In this document: positions 54,101 to 64,000 of the stretch, piece after piece
Numbering within the stretch: position 1 is the first letter of the stretch
Layout of the letters: each line of letters opens with the position of its first letter
NCBI GenBank assembly: GCA_000158155.1
Contig: DS999407.1
Location: forward strand, 253,919-317,918
DNA from: a gamma proteobacterium NOR5-3
GTDB lineage: Bacteria; Pseudomonadota; Gammaproteobacteria; Pseudomonadales; Halieaceae
DNA: 64,000 bases
Reading direction: 5' to 3'
Program-made: the position numbers and the translations under genes
Notes under the pieces: generated by a model
Told to the model about the DNA's origin: nothing
Databases searched by the model: none
What the model saw: the letters and a program-made list of their open reading frames with translations, nothing else

Positions 54101-57100
54101 CCCTGATCGTCAAACGCTGACACCGCCACGCCGGCCAGAAGCGTTGGCACACCAAACTCCCCCGCCGCGTTGTCCGGATCCACCAGTTTGTCACTGAGCA
54201 GCTCACCAACGGTTTGCACCGTCGGCACGGCGGATCCGTTCACCGCTTCGACCTCTGCAATGAGTTCTCCCGCTGTCAGCAGCGGTGCATCGTTGGTCGG
54301 TATGATCTTAATCGTGACCTGCGCGCTTGCAATCTCGCTGCTGGCTGTGCCTGAAATCCCAGGATCAGCGCCGGCGGCACCGGCGTCATCAAAGACAAAC
54401 GTTATTTCTTTGACCCCTGCTTCCACAGAAGAACTCGCGCTGTTAAAGGAAACGTTCTGAATAATGGCGTTTACGGCCTCAACCGTGGCATCTGCGTTAA
54501 ACGTCAGAACAAGTTGGCCAGAGGTGGCACTGTTGTCGCTTATGGACGCAACGCTTGTCCCGTTGTAATTGATGGAGGAGCCGTCTGCCCTGAAAATACT
54601 CTCGCCCGCGACAGTTTGCGCTATGCCACTGATTGAAATGCCGTTGGCATTATTCAGAATAAAGAAGAAGTCTTCGCCCACCGGAGTGCCGTTACCATTA
54701 GTTGTAATGTCGGATACGGTAAGAGTGGCGCCATCGAAGTTTGCCTCTGCATTGACAGTGACATCGATGTCCGCCAGCGCGCCATTAGCCGATTGATCAA
54801 GCAAGATAGCGGCGCCCTGGGCATCCAAAGCACCTTCTGTAAAGTTGACGCTGTCGCCATCCAGGTCGCTAAAAGTGGGCGTATCGTTAATTGGAGAAAC
54901 ATTAGCAAACAACTGCACTGACTCCGCAGCGATGGGCGACACTCCGCCGCCGCTCGCATCGACAGCACTCGCGCCGCTCGCCAGCGCTGTCGTCGAATCA
55001 ACCGCCTTCACGGTGAGTGATGGCAGCGCAGCATCATTGGCAAAAGTGTTGTTATTAGCGTTGTCCACCGACACAAAACGGACGAGCGCCGCTGTATCTA
55101 AAAATAGCGCAGCATCCTCACTGACGGCGGGAACCGCAATCCAATCCGCGCCACTATTAATGCTGTACTGCCACTCACCTTGCTCGGCGCCATTTGCCGC
55201 AGTACCGATAATCGCGACGCCCCCAAGTGCGTCAATGTCAGAAGAGGCGTTGTCGGGGTCAGCAAACAAGCTATCGAAGAGGCTGGCCACGGTCTGGCCA
55301 GGGTTAGCTATGCCTGTATCCTCAGCAACCGCAGCCACTGTTTGGTCATCGGTGAACTCGGGGCTATCATTCACCCTGCTCACATCAACGGTGACGGAGC
55401 CCGTGGCCGATCGATTGCCAGACCCCTGCGCCCCCGTATTCCCATCATTGAAGGTGATATTGATACCGAGCTCGCCTTCCAGCACGTCGTCTTCACTGCT
55501 GAAGGTCAGGCGCGTCATTACCGCGCTTACCGCTGCACGGAAAGCTTCCGCACGCTCTGCGTCTGTGGCCGTGGACAACACGCCGGCGACCGCTGCGCTC
55601 TCATCAAAGCGTATCTGGTAACGCCCATTGGATTGACTGTCACTGGTAACCGAAGCAATAGTCGTTAGGTCGGTAAAATCGCCGCCCTCGATCTGCAGGT
55701 TGCTGCCCGCGATACTCACGCTGTAAACGTCTGCGCTGTAAGTCTCATCAAGACCAAATCGATCAAGCGCCGAACTGCCTGCTCCCGTCCAGCCGGCACG
55801 AGTGACGGTGAGCGTGCTACTTGTGAAGCTATCCTCTAAACGTTCTGTGAGTTCAATGTCGCTAAGGAGTTGCATATTGCCGTTGGCATCTAAACGCACC
55901 GGCGTGCCTGCAACTCCGGCGCCAGCACCCTCAGAATAGGGCACATCTGCGTCATCGAAGCCAGCGAGCACCGGCGTGTCGTTGACGCCAAGAACCGTGA
56001 TAGTCCCGACCTGCGGAATATTACTCTCGCCGCCAGAGCGCAAACCGCCTACGTCTTCTGCCAAAAAGCTGAAGCTCACCGTACCGTTAAAGTCGCCCTC
56101 AGGCGTAAAGGTGATGCTTTGCGCTTCGTTCTTACTCAGCAGTGCATTGGCGGCAATAGCGGTTACCGCGCCCCCGTCATCTGCTATGTAGGCAAGTACT
56201 CCCTCACTCGCTGGGGGCACGCTAACGATGATGAACTGGGTGACGAGCTCCGAGTCCGTCACGCCGCTGGCACTCACATCTGAGGAGGGCAACGCAAAGG
56301 TCACAAAATTAACGTTATTGCCTGAATCATTTTCAGACACAGCGCCAATTGTCGGTGCGGATGTTGTCGGCGCATCGTTTACCGGCGTCACCACGATGTC
56401 GACGGTCGCGATGGCAGACTTCTCTCCGCCCACGCCAAAATTGCTGTTGTCCGCAATCGTGATAGTCAGCGTGTCCGGGTTACCCGCGTCGTTGTAGTAA
56501 TCCGCATCCGGGGTGTACTGCAGGCCCTCCAGCGTGGCGTTAATATCGTCGATCGACCCGCTGATACTGACGCTGTCCGTTGCATTATCGTTCAGCTGGG
56601 CAGCACCACTGGCAGTCATGCTCAGAGTGCCATTGAGCACGCTTACAGTGACATCTGCGATGTAGGCGCCACCGTCAGCAACATCCGGATCCGCAACGGT
56701 GATGGCATTGGAGGTGCCACCGGAAAAGACCAGCGCAGTCGCCGGGTCCTCGCTGACTGTCTGCTGTGCAGGTACCACAATGGTCGGCGCATCGTTGACC
56801 GCATTAACGGCGATAGTGAAAGTCGACCTTGCCTGCTCGAAGGCCGCATTGTTGTCTCCACCGCTCACGGGCTCAGGGCTAAAATCAACGGCAGCCAGCG
56901 CGGGATCGTCAGGATCGGCGCCGGTATTGCCGCCATCACGTACGGTCACATCAACCGTGGCAGTGCCCGAAAAGTTCGTATTCCCCGTAAAGCGTAAAGT
57001 GGCCAATGTGGCATTAATGTCGGCAAGCGAGCCGCTTAGGGTCAGAGGATCGCCCGCGGAGCCCGCACCGCTCACAGCGGCCAGGCCAGCATCCGTGTCG

Positions 57101-60100
57101 CTGCCATCGCTTGCAGTGACTGAGATCACCCCTTCATTACTAAACAGCTCGACAACCATTGGCGTTACCGACGCAAAATCAGCCAGGGGGTTGCCCGCCG
57201 GATCTACGGCATCGGGGTCACCAATGCTGACTCCCGTCACATTTAAGGTGGCCTGCTCATTGACACTCAAGCCCGAGGGCACCGCCAGCGTCGGCGCGTC
57301 ATTGACCGGATCGACGAAGATATTGATGGTACCCGCCGGCTCTGCACCGCCTCCGGCATCAGAGACAATAAAGGCGAAGAAGTCGTCCCGCAGGTCGACG
57401 GGGGTCTCCACCAGGACTTCCGTGCCGTCGTGTCGATAGACAATCTGATTGGCCAATACCTGTTCACGCGTAAACGCGCTGTTCACACCAATAACGACAC
57501 CGCTGTCTGCTCCCGGCGCGTCAAGAAGAATCAGCTGGCCGGAGCTTGGCGCCTGCGTGATACGGAACTGAACCTGATCATCGTCGTTTTCGACATCGCT
57601 GGCCTCAAAAAGCGTATTGAGGTTAACGGCAATCTGGGCTCCTTCATAAACCCGAACATCGCCTTCCGCCGCCACGGTGACCGGATCATCGTTCACAGCA
57701 ATAATGCCGATATTGACATCGGCGCTGCTAGTGGCGTTTGCAGCACCACTTTGGTCATCTACCTGTACCGTAAATACGTCGGCGGTCACCTCCGCATCAC
57801 CGTCGCTTAGATACTGCAGGCGGCCGGCGTTAATCTGTGCCTGAGTGAAGGTAGTAGAGGTGGTGACCTCAGTATCAAAAGTGCCGTCATCGTTGGTGTC
57901 GAGGAATAACGCTCCAAAGCTTGGAAGTGTGCTAATGGACAACAAAAGAGTGTCGGTAAGATTGCCGTCAACACCCCGGTCACGGTCTCTACTCGTGATA
58001 TCCGTACTGCGAATGACAACGCTTTCACCTTCTTTTACCAGCGGGCGGCCCAAGTCATTTACCGCACGTCCGGTAATCTGCGGACGATCATTGACGGGCG
58101 TGTCCTGAAGGGTTGCAGTGCCGACATCAAAGAAGGCAGATCCATCGGTCACGCGCACCGTAAAGGTGGCTGTATGTGTCTCTCCACCGTCGTGATCAAA
58201 CTTGATCTTTCCGCTATCGAGATCGGCCTGGGTGAAGGTATCGTTCAGCTCCAACGCTGTCAGACCGCCGCCGGGCGTTTCTTCGAAAGACAAGACGCCG
58301 GGAAACCCTGCGCCAAAATCCGTGATCGTATAAATCAGCTCAGCTGCGGGATTATCCGGGTCAACAGTGTCCAAGGCATCGGACGAAACGGTAACCCGCG
58401 CACCTTCGTTAAAGCCCGTTTGCGTGCCCTCGACAATCAGCGGGGCATCATTCACCGCAAGCGCCACCACTTCAACGGTAGCCGTGTCGCTTAGGCCCGA
58501 ACCCGAGGAGTCAGTAATCGTGTAGGTAAAGGAAGCGGTCCCGTTAAAGTCTTCCGCGGGGGTAAATGTGACGGTCGTACCGATCAACTGGACACTGCCA
58601 TTAACCGCATCTTGAACCGACTGAATCGTCAGCGGTGTGTTCACACCATCGTTAGCCAAAAGTTGTTCGGCCGTAAACACTCCAGGCGTATCTTCATTAA
58701 CAACAAAAAGGTCATTCGCTGCCACCGGTGGATCTGTTGGTGTCACTCCGTCGTCAAGCACGGTTACCGTCACGTCTGCTGTATAGCTATTTCCCTCGCT
58801 GTCTTGTGCCGTGTAAGAAAAGACCACCGGCCCCGTAAAGCCGTTGGTGGGCGTTACTGTAATAGCGTCGCCGGCCTCGTCCCATACCACCGCATAGCTG
58901 CCCGCTACTGCGGGCTCGGTGACCGACGTAACCGACAGCCCTTCGCTACCGTCATCATTGGCCAAAAGAAAACCTTCCTCCAGCACCAATGCGGTATCTT
59001 TCGCCGTGGAAAAAGCATCATCAATGGCAGCAACCGTTGGCGCCGATTCGACATTGACGGTAATAAGGCCAATATCTTCCTCGCCATCGCCATCGCGCAG
59101 CGTGTATTCAATGGCTATATCACCGGAGAAACCGGGATCAGGTGTTACGGTCAGCGTATCGCCCGCTTCGTCCCAAACTACGCTGTACTCTCCTGGCGAT
59201 CCGCCGGTGTCAATCGCCACCACAGTTATGCTGTCGTTGCCCTCATCGTTGTCCAGTAATATCGTTGACAAAGCACTGATAACCAACGGCGTGTCACTTT
59301 CTGTAGAAAAACCATTATCGCGCGCAATAAGGTTAATCAGCGCGAAGCTAGCCGTTGCCGTGGCCTGGTTACCGTTTTCGTCTTCTACCGTATAGACGAA
59401 GGACGCTGACCCGGTTTCGTCTCCGGCCAGCGGCTGCGGAACATAGCCCGGCGAGTCCTCTACGTGGCCCGGCGTGAACACCAGGTTGGTGATGGCACCG
59501 TTAATCGTATCGAAGCTTAAGCTGCCGTTAACCGCACTCCCAACCGACACAATCCTCAGATTCGCGCCACGATCATTAGCCAGTAAAGCATCGCCACCGG
59601 TCAGTACCGGCTCACGCTCAAGAACCTCGGTGTAGCTATCGTTAATCGCAAAGGGCTCTACCGATACGGTGACCAACGCGGTATCGCTGCCCGTAGCGTT
59701 CTCAACGGTGTACTTAAAGCTCGCGTTACCGAAGAAGCCTGGTGCCGGAGTAAAAGTAATCGTGTCACCGACCAATGCAACGCTGCCGTTTACTGCGTCA
59801 CTCACGCTGGTGATATTAAGCGTGCCGCTGCCTTGATCATTGGCGATTAACTCTGCCTCGGTAATGTCCACGGCTGTGTCTTTCTGCGTGACCACGGTAT
59901 CGCCCACCGCGTCGATCGCCGTTATGTCCAGCGTGACCGTTGCGGTATCCGACGATCCGATACTATCTTCGGCGGTATAGGTAAATTCAGCGGGACCGGT
60001 GTACCCATCGGCAACCGTGAAGGTGACAGTGCTTCCCGCATCAGTGAGCTCAACCGTTCCTGCGCCAACCGGATCAACAGCGGAAACCGATGTCAGCGTA

Positions 60101-63100
60101 ATCGTGCCCGTACCCGTGTCGTTACCAAACAGATCGGCGGCCGTAAACACCCTTGACGACACCCCAATCAAATCGAAGCTATCATCGCTGGCGGAATAAG
60201 TCGGAGGCGGCACCACATCGAAGCTGACTGTCAGCGGCGTCTCAATGCCATCAAGGTAAACGCCTCCGGAGCCATCTCGCACCGTTACCGTAAAGCTATC
60301 GTCACCGTCCGCAGTACCATCATGCCGATAGCTTAAAATTCCGGCATTAAGGTCCGCTTGAGTAAAAATTGAATCCTCACCAAGAGGAATCCCGTCAAGA
60401 AACAAGAAACCCCGGGCCGGTCGCGTCTCCAGGTTAAAAGTCAGCTCGCTGCCATCGGGCAGCGCATCGACGTCGGTGGCATTGAGCAGCGAAGCATCAA
60501 TAACAACCGTTTGGCCCGCTAAAATCTCCTGGGATCCCGCTGTGCCAATGGGCGCATCATTAATCGCCTTGAGATCGATGGTGATTGTTTCACTACTTGT
60601 CAGCGCGGGACTCCCGTCATCGCGCACAGAAATCTGGAAACTTGCATCAGATGGATCGCGTTGATTACCCGCAGAGACGTGATCCACAGTGAGACTGTTT
60701 TTATCGGCAGCTGCAAAGCGAAAGCCTGCGTCCACCTGCGCCTGCGTGACCTGAACATCATTAAAAAACAGTAGGGCGTTGGCAGGATCAGGCAGGGAAT
60801 CAATCGTAATTACAAGCGCGGCATTGTCCGTCTGGGCATCGGTGAACGAAACCCCGGAAAATACCGACAACCCGGCTTGATCCTCATTAAGCTCAACCAC
60901 AACATCGCCAGTGATCAGCGGTGCGGTATTGACCTCGGTAATGTTAATCGCAATTTGGAGCGGCGTATCGGCTCCAACAATGCCCCCTGCCCCATCACGA
61001 ATACTGACCGCAAAGCTGTCGCCGAAGTCTGTGCTTCCATCGTGTTCGTAGACCAACGCACCCGAGGCAATGTCTGCCGCAGAAAAGGTCGTCCCGGGCT
61101 CTATAGGATCAACACCCTTGTCCGTGGCAATTACCGGAGCGCCATTGAGCGTGAGCGTGCCATGAGCAGGCAGAGCATCCAGACGAATGATGAGCTGCGC
61201 CGGAATATTGTCAGAGTCAGCAATGGTGAGGAACGTCGTATCCACCGCCACACTTCCACCCTGATTTACAAGGACCGGCGTAGAGCTCAGCGTAGGTGCA
61301 TCATTAACCTGCGACACGTTAATCGTCAGTGTTCGATCGCTACTGCTACCGCCCTGATCCTCGGACGCCGTGTAAGCAATGGACAGCGACGCGCCGGTAG
61401 CACTGGGCTCGGAGCCGTTGTGCACAAAACTCAGCAATCCATCATTGATGTCCTGCTGGGTAAACGTATCTGTGACAGCCAGCTCGCTCGCGCCCTTCAA
61501 AAGCGAGCCTGCCGTGGTGGGCAGTCCCGTCAAGGTATAAACAATCTGCTCTGGCAGCGTTGCCTCGACATCGCTGAGGCGAAGATTCGCGCTGGTGATC
61601 GCGGTGGTTCCGCCCTCTTGTACCGTTGCCGTGGCGTCATTGACGACAACAAAGGGGTCATCAACAGCGGTAATACTTGTACCTAGCAGTGCACTCCCAC
61701 CCACCACAGCGCCATCAGTCACAATCGCGCTCAGATCATCTGCTGCGACAGCAACGGTGTCCGTTACGCGGGAAGCATTGGTGAAGCTGCGGCTGCCACT
61801 GCTATCAAGCGCAAACACGGTCAATCCACCGGGAACTCCATTCCAGTTGGCAACCGGCAAAAAACGCAGGCGCGTGGACGCGTCAAGGAACAAGGCTTCG
61901 GACTCCGTCACGGCGCCAACAGGGTCCCAGTTCACCCCGTTGTCCAGGGAGTACTGCCAGACCCCATCGGCAGGATCCGACGCATCGGCCGTTACCGCAA
62001 TGCCGGCCAGCGGGTCACCATCGGCATCCAGATAGACACCTGTCAGAATGGTGGCGACGGTCTGACCCAGTGGGTCCGCCGTATCCTCATCAACCGGGGC
62101 AAGCGTGGCGTCACCACTGAACTCCGGACGATCGGCCACCGGCGAAATTGTTACCGCGATGGTATCGCTGGCGGTTTTGTTGCCGCTGTTAGCGACATCA
62201 AAAAGATCATCGACCGTAACCGTGATCGTTTCACTACCGGTATTATTTGGCGCCGCCTGGTAGCTCAAACCTGTGAGTGCGCTGTTAATATTGCTAATTG
62301 AGCCCTGCACAGAAACCGTGCTGCCGCCGTTCGCCGTAGCGCCCACAAGCGCCAGCCCGCTTAAATTCGCTATGCTGATACTGCCGCCTGCCGACGCACC
62401 GATAGTCACTTGGACGTCATCGCCACCCGCATCCAGGTCGCTCACGCTGATACCCGCAATCGCAAGAGGCGTGTCTTCCACCGCCGCCTGCGCTCCCGGC
62501 ACGTTAACGGCCGGGGGTTCGTTAAACGTTTCTACGGTTATTGTTGCGACACTTACGTTGCTAAGCTCGCCCGCAGCATCAGTTGCGGTGAAGCTAAACG
62601 TTACGTCGCCGGTAAAGTTCTCGACCGGAACAAAGCGAAGACTTGCCGCTTGCGAGAGCGTCAAAGTAGAGCCTGCGACAACTGCCGTGCCATCGGCAAT
62701 TTGCAGCTCCCCGCCATTGGCAGCGGGTAAAACGGTCACGCTATAGCTAACAATCCCGGCGTCCGTTGCGTTATCTGTGCCGCCATCCACATCGACGGTA
62801 TTTTGCGTCAGATCGATAGCGCTGAGGGTCGTGTTTTTGACCACGCTTAGATCAAACACAGACGTCGTAGGCGCGTCGTTCAGTGCATTGACGCTGGTGG
62901 ATAAAAACCGACCTACTGCAGACACATCGGCACCAGCCAGATCCCCGGAACGGATGCTGCCCACCTCGCTGAATTCCTTGTCCGTACTGCTATCGATGGC
63001 GCGAACCGTGAGCTCGCCAGGCGTTCCATTAAAGTTCTCGGCCGGCTTGAAGCGCAGCACCGTGGCACTATTCAGATACAGTGCCGATCCGGAGCTGACA

Positions 63101-64000
63101 GCCCCAATCGCCGTCCAGGTAGTACCGCTATCCAGCGAGTACTCCCATACACCTTCGCCCGCAACGCTGGCATCACCACTGATTGCAATGCCTTCGAGAG
63201 ACTCCCCATCCACATCGGAAAACAGCCCGGCAAACAGGGCAGAAACCGACGCCCCCGCCGGATCGGAAGTATCCTCATCGATAGCGGGCAGCGATGCATT
63301 CCCGCTCAGAACAGGCGCATCAGCCTCCGGTGTCACCTGAATAACAATAGTGAATACCGTCTCCCAGTCGGCATTGTCGGCGCTGTTTTCCGTTACATCT
63401 TGATCAAGACGCACGACAATCTGTGCATCCTCGTTGGAGTCCGCAGCGGGGGTGTAAACAAAGCCATTCAGATAGGTAGTGAGGTCCTCTGCCGACCCAC
63501 TGGTCCGGAAGCTAGCGCCAGAGCCAGAATCCAGCGACAGACCTCCGTTTTCCAGGGTGCCGGACCCCAGTGCAAACACCACGTCGATCCCATAAGTTGT
63601 GTCGCCGGTAATAACAAATGTCTCAGCACCTGCTAACTCACTCAGGCTTTGGGATGCGTCCTCGGGAATCTGTACCGTGGCGGGCCCACTCACCACCGCC
63701 TCGGCTAACAGGCCATCGAAAGACTCCACGGCGCCTTCAAAGACGCTCTGCGTCTCGATACCACCGCGGGTATATTCAAGCTCCCAATCACCGCCCTGCT
63801 CAGGGTTGCCCGTCGCATCTGTCGAGGCCGCGACATCTGCCGACGACAATGCCGCCAGCTGATCCACAAACAGCTGACCATCGGTCGTACCCACATAGCA
63901 ACCATAGAGCAGCACATCACCTTGCTCATCCAGACTTTGCTCTATCATCGAAAGCAGCGCCTGATTGTCTCCAAGGGTAGCCGCCGATAGTACGGTGGTA
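51076..64000 (-). CDS. Giant DUF4347/cadherin/VCBS repeat surface protein (partial, frameshifted)
   Basis: The frame is open from the right edge through about 4,300 codons; the start lies outside. The edge shows a DUF4347 domain: [20 protein letters not shown] and [11 protein letters not shown], then [11 protein letters not shown]. Next come dozens of repeats: Ig/cadherin-like [24 protein letters not shown]-like [14 protein letters not shown], and VCBS-like units ending TGTNDAP. High Asp, Thr, Ala and few Cys suit a calcium-binding adhesin. The frame ends after VEVDDQ at ~51178; two apparent one-base losses (about 51172-51178 and 51145) move the sequence into the downstream frame. Could be a real mutation or assembly error. 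Confidence 0.88.
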   Translation of the reverse strand, partial: TTVLSAATLGDNQALLSMIEQSLDEQGDVLLYGCYVGTTDGQLFVDQLAALSSADVAASTDATGNPEQGGDWELEYTRGGIETQSVFEGAVESFDGLLAEAVVSGPATVQIPEDASQSLSELAGAETFVITGDTTYGIDVVFALGSGTLENGGLSLDSGSGASFRTSGSAEDLTTYLNGFVYTPAADSNEDAQIVVRLDQDVTENSADNADWETVFTIVIQVTPEADAPVLSGNASLPAIDEDTSDPAGASVSALFAGLFSDVDGESLEGIAISGDASVAGEGVWEYSLDSGTTWTAIGAVSSGSALYLNSATVLRFKPAENFNGTPGELTVRAIDSSTDKEFSEVGSIRSGDLAGADVSAVGRFLSTSVNALNDAPTTSVFDLSVVKNTTLSAIDLTQNTVDVDGGTDNATDAGIVSYSVTVLPAANGGELQIADGTAVVAGSTLTLSQAASLRFVPVENFTGDVTFSFTATDAAGELSNVSVATITVETFNEPPAVNVPGAQAAVEDTPLAIAGISVSDLDAGGDDVQVTIGASAGGSISIANLSGLALVGATANGGSTVSVQGSISNINSALTGLSYQAAPNNTGSETITVTVDDLFDVANSGNKTASDTIAVTISPVADRPEFSGDATLAPVDEDTADPLGQTVATILTGVYLDADGDPLAGIAVTADASDPADGVWQYSLDNGVNWDPVGAVTESEALFLDASTRLRFLPVANWNGVPGGLTVFALDSSGSRSFTNASRVTDTVAVAADDLSAIVTDGAVVGGSALLGTSITAVDDPFVVVNDATATVQEGGTTAITSANLRLSDVEATLPEQIVYTLTGLPTTAGSLLKGASELAVTDTFTQQDINDGLLSFVHNGSEPSATGASLSIAYTASEDQGGSSSDRTLTINVSQVNDAPTLSSTPVLVNQGGSVAVDTTFLTIADSDNIPAQLIIRLDALPAHGTLTLNGAPVIATDKGVDPIEPGTTFSAADIASGALVYEHDGSTDFGDSFAVSIRDGAGGIVGADTPLQIAINITEVNTAPLITGDVVVELNEDQAGLSVFSGVSFTDAQTDNAALVITIDSLPDPANALLFFNDVQVTQAQVDAGFRFAAADKNSLTVDHVSAGNQRDPSDASFQISVRDDGSPALTSSETITIDLKAINDAPIGTAGSQEILAGQTVVIDASLLNATDVDALPDGSELTFNLETRPARGFLFLDGIPLGEDSIFTQADLNAGILSYRHDGTADGDDSFTVTVRDGSGGVYLDGIETPLTVSFDVVPPPTYSASDDSFDLIGVSSRVFTAADLFGNDTGTGTITLTSVSAVDPVGAGTVELTDAGSTVTFTVADGYTGPAEFTYTAEDSIGSSDTATVTLDITAIDAVGDTVVTQKDTAVDITEAELIANDQGSGTLNITSVSDAVNGSVALVGDTITFTPAPGFFGNASFKYTVENATGSDTALVTVSVEPFAINDSYTEVLEREPVLTGGDALLANDRGANLRIVSVGSAVNGSLSFDTINGAITNLVFTPGHVEDSPGYVPQPLAGDETGSASFVYTVEDENGNQATATASFALINLIARDNGFSTESDTPLVISALSTILLDNDEGNDSITVVAIDTGGSPGEYSVVWDEAGDTLTVTPDPGFSGDIAIEYTLRDGDGEEDIGLITVNVESAPTVAAIDDAFSTAKDTALVLEEGFLLANDDGSEGLSVTSVTEPAVAGSYAVVWDEAGDAITVTPTNGFTGPVVFSYTAQDSEGNSYTADVTVTVLDDGVTPTDPPVAANDLFVVNEDTPGVFTAEQLLANDGVNTPLTIQSVQDAVNGSVQLIGTTVTFTPAEDFNGTASFTYTITDSSGSGLSDTATVEVVALAVNDAPLIVEGTQTGFNEGARVTVSSDALDTVDPDNPAAELIYTITDFGAGFPGVLSFEETPGGGLTALELNDTFTQADLDSGKIKFDHDGGETHTATFTVRVTDGSAFFDVGTATLQDTPVNDRPQITGRAVNDLGRPLVKEGESVVIRSTDITSRDRDRGVDGNLTDTLLLSISTLPSFGALFLDTNDDGTFDTEVTTSTTFTQAQINAGRLQYLSDGDAEVTADVFTVQVDDQSGAANATSSADVNIGIIAVNDDPVTVAAEGDVRVYEGAQIAVNLNTLFEASDVENDDDQVQFRITQAPSSGQLILLDAPGADSGVVIGVNSAFTREQVLANQIVYRHDGTEVLVETPVDLRDDFFAFIVSDAGGGAEPAGTINIFVDPVNDAPTLAVPSGLSVNEQATLNVTGVSIGDPDAVDPAGNPLADFASVTPMVVELFSNEGVISVTASDGSDTDAGLAAVSGAGSAGDPLTLSGSLADINATLATLRFTGNTNFSGTATVDVTVRDGGNTGADPDDPALAAVDFSPEPVSGGDNNAAFEQARSTFTIAVNAVNDAPTIVVPAQQTVSEDPATALVFSGGTSNAITVADPDVADGGAYIADVTVSVLNGTLSMTASGAAQLNDNATDSVSISGSIDDINATLEGLQYTPDADYYNDAGNPDTLTITIADNSNFGVGGEKSAIATVDIVVTPVNDAPTTSAPTIGAVSENDSGNNVNFVTFALPSSDVSASGVTDSELVTQFIIVSVPPASEGVLAYIADDGGAVTAIAANALLSKNEAQSITFTPEGDFNGTVSFSFLAEDVGGLRSGGESNIPQVGTITVLGVNDTPVLAGFDDADVPYSEGAGAGVAGTPVRLDANGNMQLLSDIELTERLEDSFTSSTLTVTRAGWTGAGSSALDRFGLDETYSADVYSVSIAGSNLQIEGGDFTDLTTIASVTSDSQSNGRYQIRFDESAAVAGVLSTATDAERAEAFRAAVSAVMTRLTFSSEDDVLEGELGINITFNDGNTGAQGSGNRSATGSVTVDVSRVNDSPEFTDDQTVAAVAEDTGIANPGQTVASLFDSLFADPDNASSDIDALGGVAIIGTAANGAEQGEWQYSINSGADWIAVPAVSEDAALFLDTAALVRFVSVDNANNNTFANDAALPSLTVKAVDSTTALASGASAVDASGGGVSPIAAESVQLFANVSPINDTPTFSDLDGDSVNFTEGALDAQGAAILLDQSANGALADIDVTVNAEANFDGATLTVSDITTNGNGTPVGEDFFFILNNANGISISGIAQTVAGESIFRADGSSINYNGTSVASISDNSATSGQLVLTFNADATVEAVNAIIQNVSFNSASSSVEAGVKEITFVFDDAGAAGADPGISGTASSEIASAQVTIKIIPTNDAPLLTAGELIAEVEAVNGSAVPTVQTVGELLSDKLVDPDNAAGEFGVPTLLAGVAVSAFDDQGLGAWEVDLDGGDDSWVTLESLQGAGLSESNALLLAVGAQIRFVPTDGNVNTFAAVNLPSLTVFGVEDRGPNPDVEVNPFVVIPTVFSTTGDVRFFDTSTDDATSVVTAAPVSIDLSIAAQNDSPVLAATANPIALTESDVQGIGTESALLLNAGVSLSDIDLTTTAGLLATNFGAGVVQAGWATGVDYDAGDVFGLAADVASPAAGDARDNSGTIEVYNGSSWDAVGTVDPGQSGAGEALQINLLADVSITQVESVLAALRFENTSDNPSLAAEDVNGRNFEVRVADGNNEDAEADTAGGPGTLFSTAISGNVRITDQDDAPIITGGPDVADLEETDLALTATGQFTVEDVNTTDVVTATPTLLVSGSSDRADPAAPDDTALLNMLSLSPSPILDNATSIQDVTWTFDSGAITFDYLDVGQTLVLTYTVTASDSFLSDSETITITITGTNDTPVIAVEAGDSDAELLTESDIALSTSGTLSVEDLDTTDTVSVSVNGLAVSGSFGGTLPTGLSASSNAALVAMLSVDSGTIIDGASTTGTINWAFASTPEVFDFLATDETLILSYTVRATDDSGLASASGNDEVGFVDKTVTITITGTNDAPIVAAITQADLTEQSDASALATTLTANFGDVDLTDVGHTATITAATAAGVVSGLPVDLGARQTALAALITPVPVKASDSASGSVALNFSAASTVFDYLQQAEVVTLNYTVEVDDGDGGTDSEDFVITVTGTNDAPLIIVEDLAGAITELVTPTGNLTDSGVLTFTDVDLADVHVVSATGTAVTADPLGALTAVLDTDTTGTGAGGQLTWTYTVAASAVEYLQEGEERVESFTITLDDQQGSVLTRQVDVTITGTNDAPVIAVIAQTNLNEQTDTAPLTADIAIPFTDVDLADVGHSAAITAVAVAGDVDGLPAAGAARDAVLEGLVTLGSVTKNAGDGTGTLTAAFSAASTVFNYLQTGEVVTVTYTVEVDDQTRRVLRRRPLRADYGYERCAYAGDWPGKCCGVG

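Noticed and set aside
50325-63980. Many plus-strand ORFs of 60-340 codons opposite the giant gene
   Set aside because: Antisense shadows of a repetitive gene, with no ribosome sites and no recognisable domains; repeats reproduce similar shadow sequences.

Overview
The window looks like a chromosomal segment of a free-living, probably marine, gammaproteobacterium. Moderate G+C, strong Shine-Dalgarno sequences, an elongator tRNA-Met with encoded CCA, and a very long DUF4347/cadherin-type surface protein all fit this. Genus cannot be fixed from the sequence alone. The left ~43.9 kb has the character of a mobile defence island; the right ~20 kb looks like host backbone.

Layout. 1-3405 (minus): sbcC (runs off the left edge) and sbcD. 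3761-11436 (minus): a tightly coupled, mostly unnamed gene row containing a PcfJ-like protein, a membrane protein, a DUF2786 protein, a dual-specificity phosphatase, an ADP-ribosylglycohydrolase, a PD-(D/E)XK nuclease, small proteins, a secreted NPYG-repeat protein and an ARPP-1 (DUF6569-type) protein, with a divergent HEPN-like gene at 11540. 12232-15317 (minus): small accessory cassettes, two of them ending in Tat-signal proteins, plus an HD-domain protein. 15577-29959: a DNA phosphorothioation locus. It has a Dnd-associated methyltransferase, dndA divergent from dndBCDE, and a small tyrosine-phosphatase-like gene, facing a convergent five-gene operon (PLD-helicase, small protein, DndD-like ATPase, Dnd-associated protein 4-like, unknown) that probably supplies restriction in place of the usual DptFGH set. 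30401-32215: a DUF262/DUF1524 (SspE/GmrSD-like) restriction protein. 32.2-33.7 kb: decayed DNA with an IS6-type transposase relic. 33736-40561 (plus): a two-gene unit of a HEPN-N-terminal SNF2 helicase and a sacsin/HSP90-type ATPase with a C-terminal HNH-like zinc domain, preceded by a translationally coupled leader ORF. 40910-43079 (minus): excisionase-like gene, tyrosine integrase and two small genes. 43349-43826: a 57-bp repeat array whose core copies the tRNA-Met anticodon arm. 43887-43963: tRNA-Met, the likely island attachment site.

Right of the tRNA, a minus-strand operon encodes a giant repeat protein (at least ~5,480 residues, running off the right edge and broken by a frameshift zone near 51.15 kb), a GAF-HlyD membrane adaptor and a PqqD-like/M50-protease/HlyD fusion. 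Together these look like a surface protein with its own unusual export pair.

How it fits together: the integrase, tRNA target and attachment-like repeats suggest the island entered at tRNA-Met. It carries at least three independent anti-invader layers: Dnd phosphorothioation with its restriction genes, a DUF262/DUF1524 nuclease, and the HEPN-SNF2/sacsin-HNH pair. An ADP-ribose/phosphatase-centred gene row is a fourth candidate. The second island junction was not found in the window.
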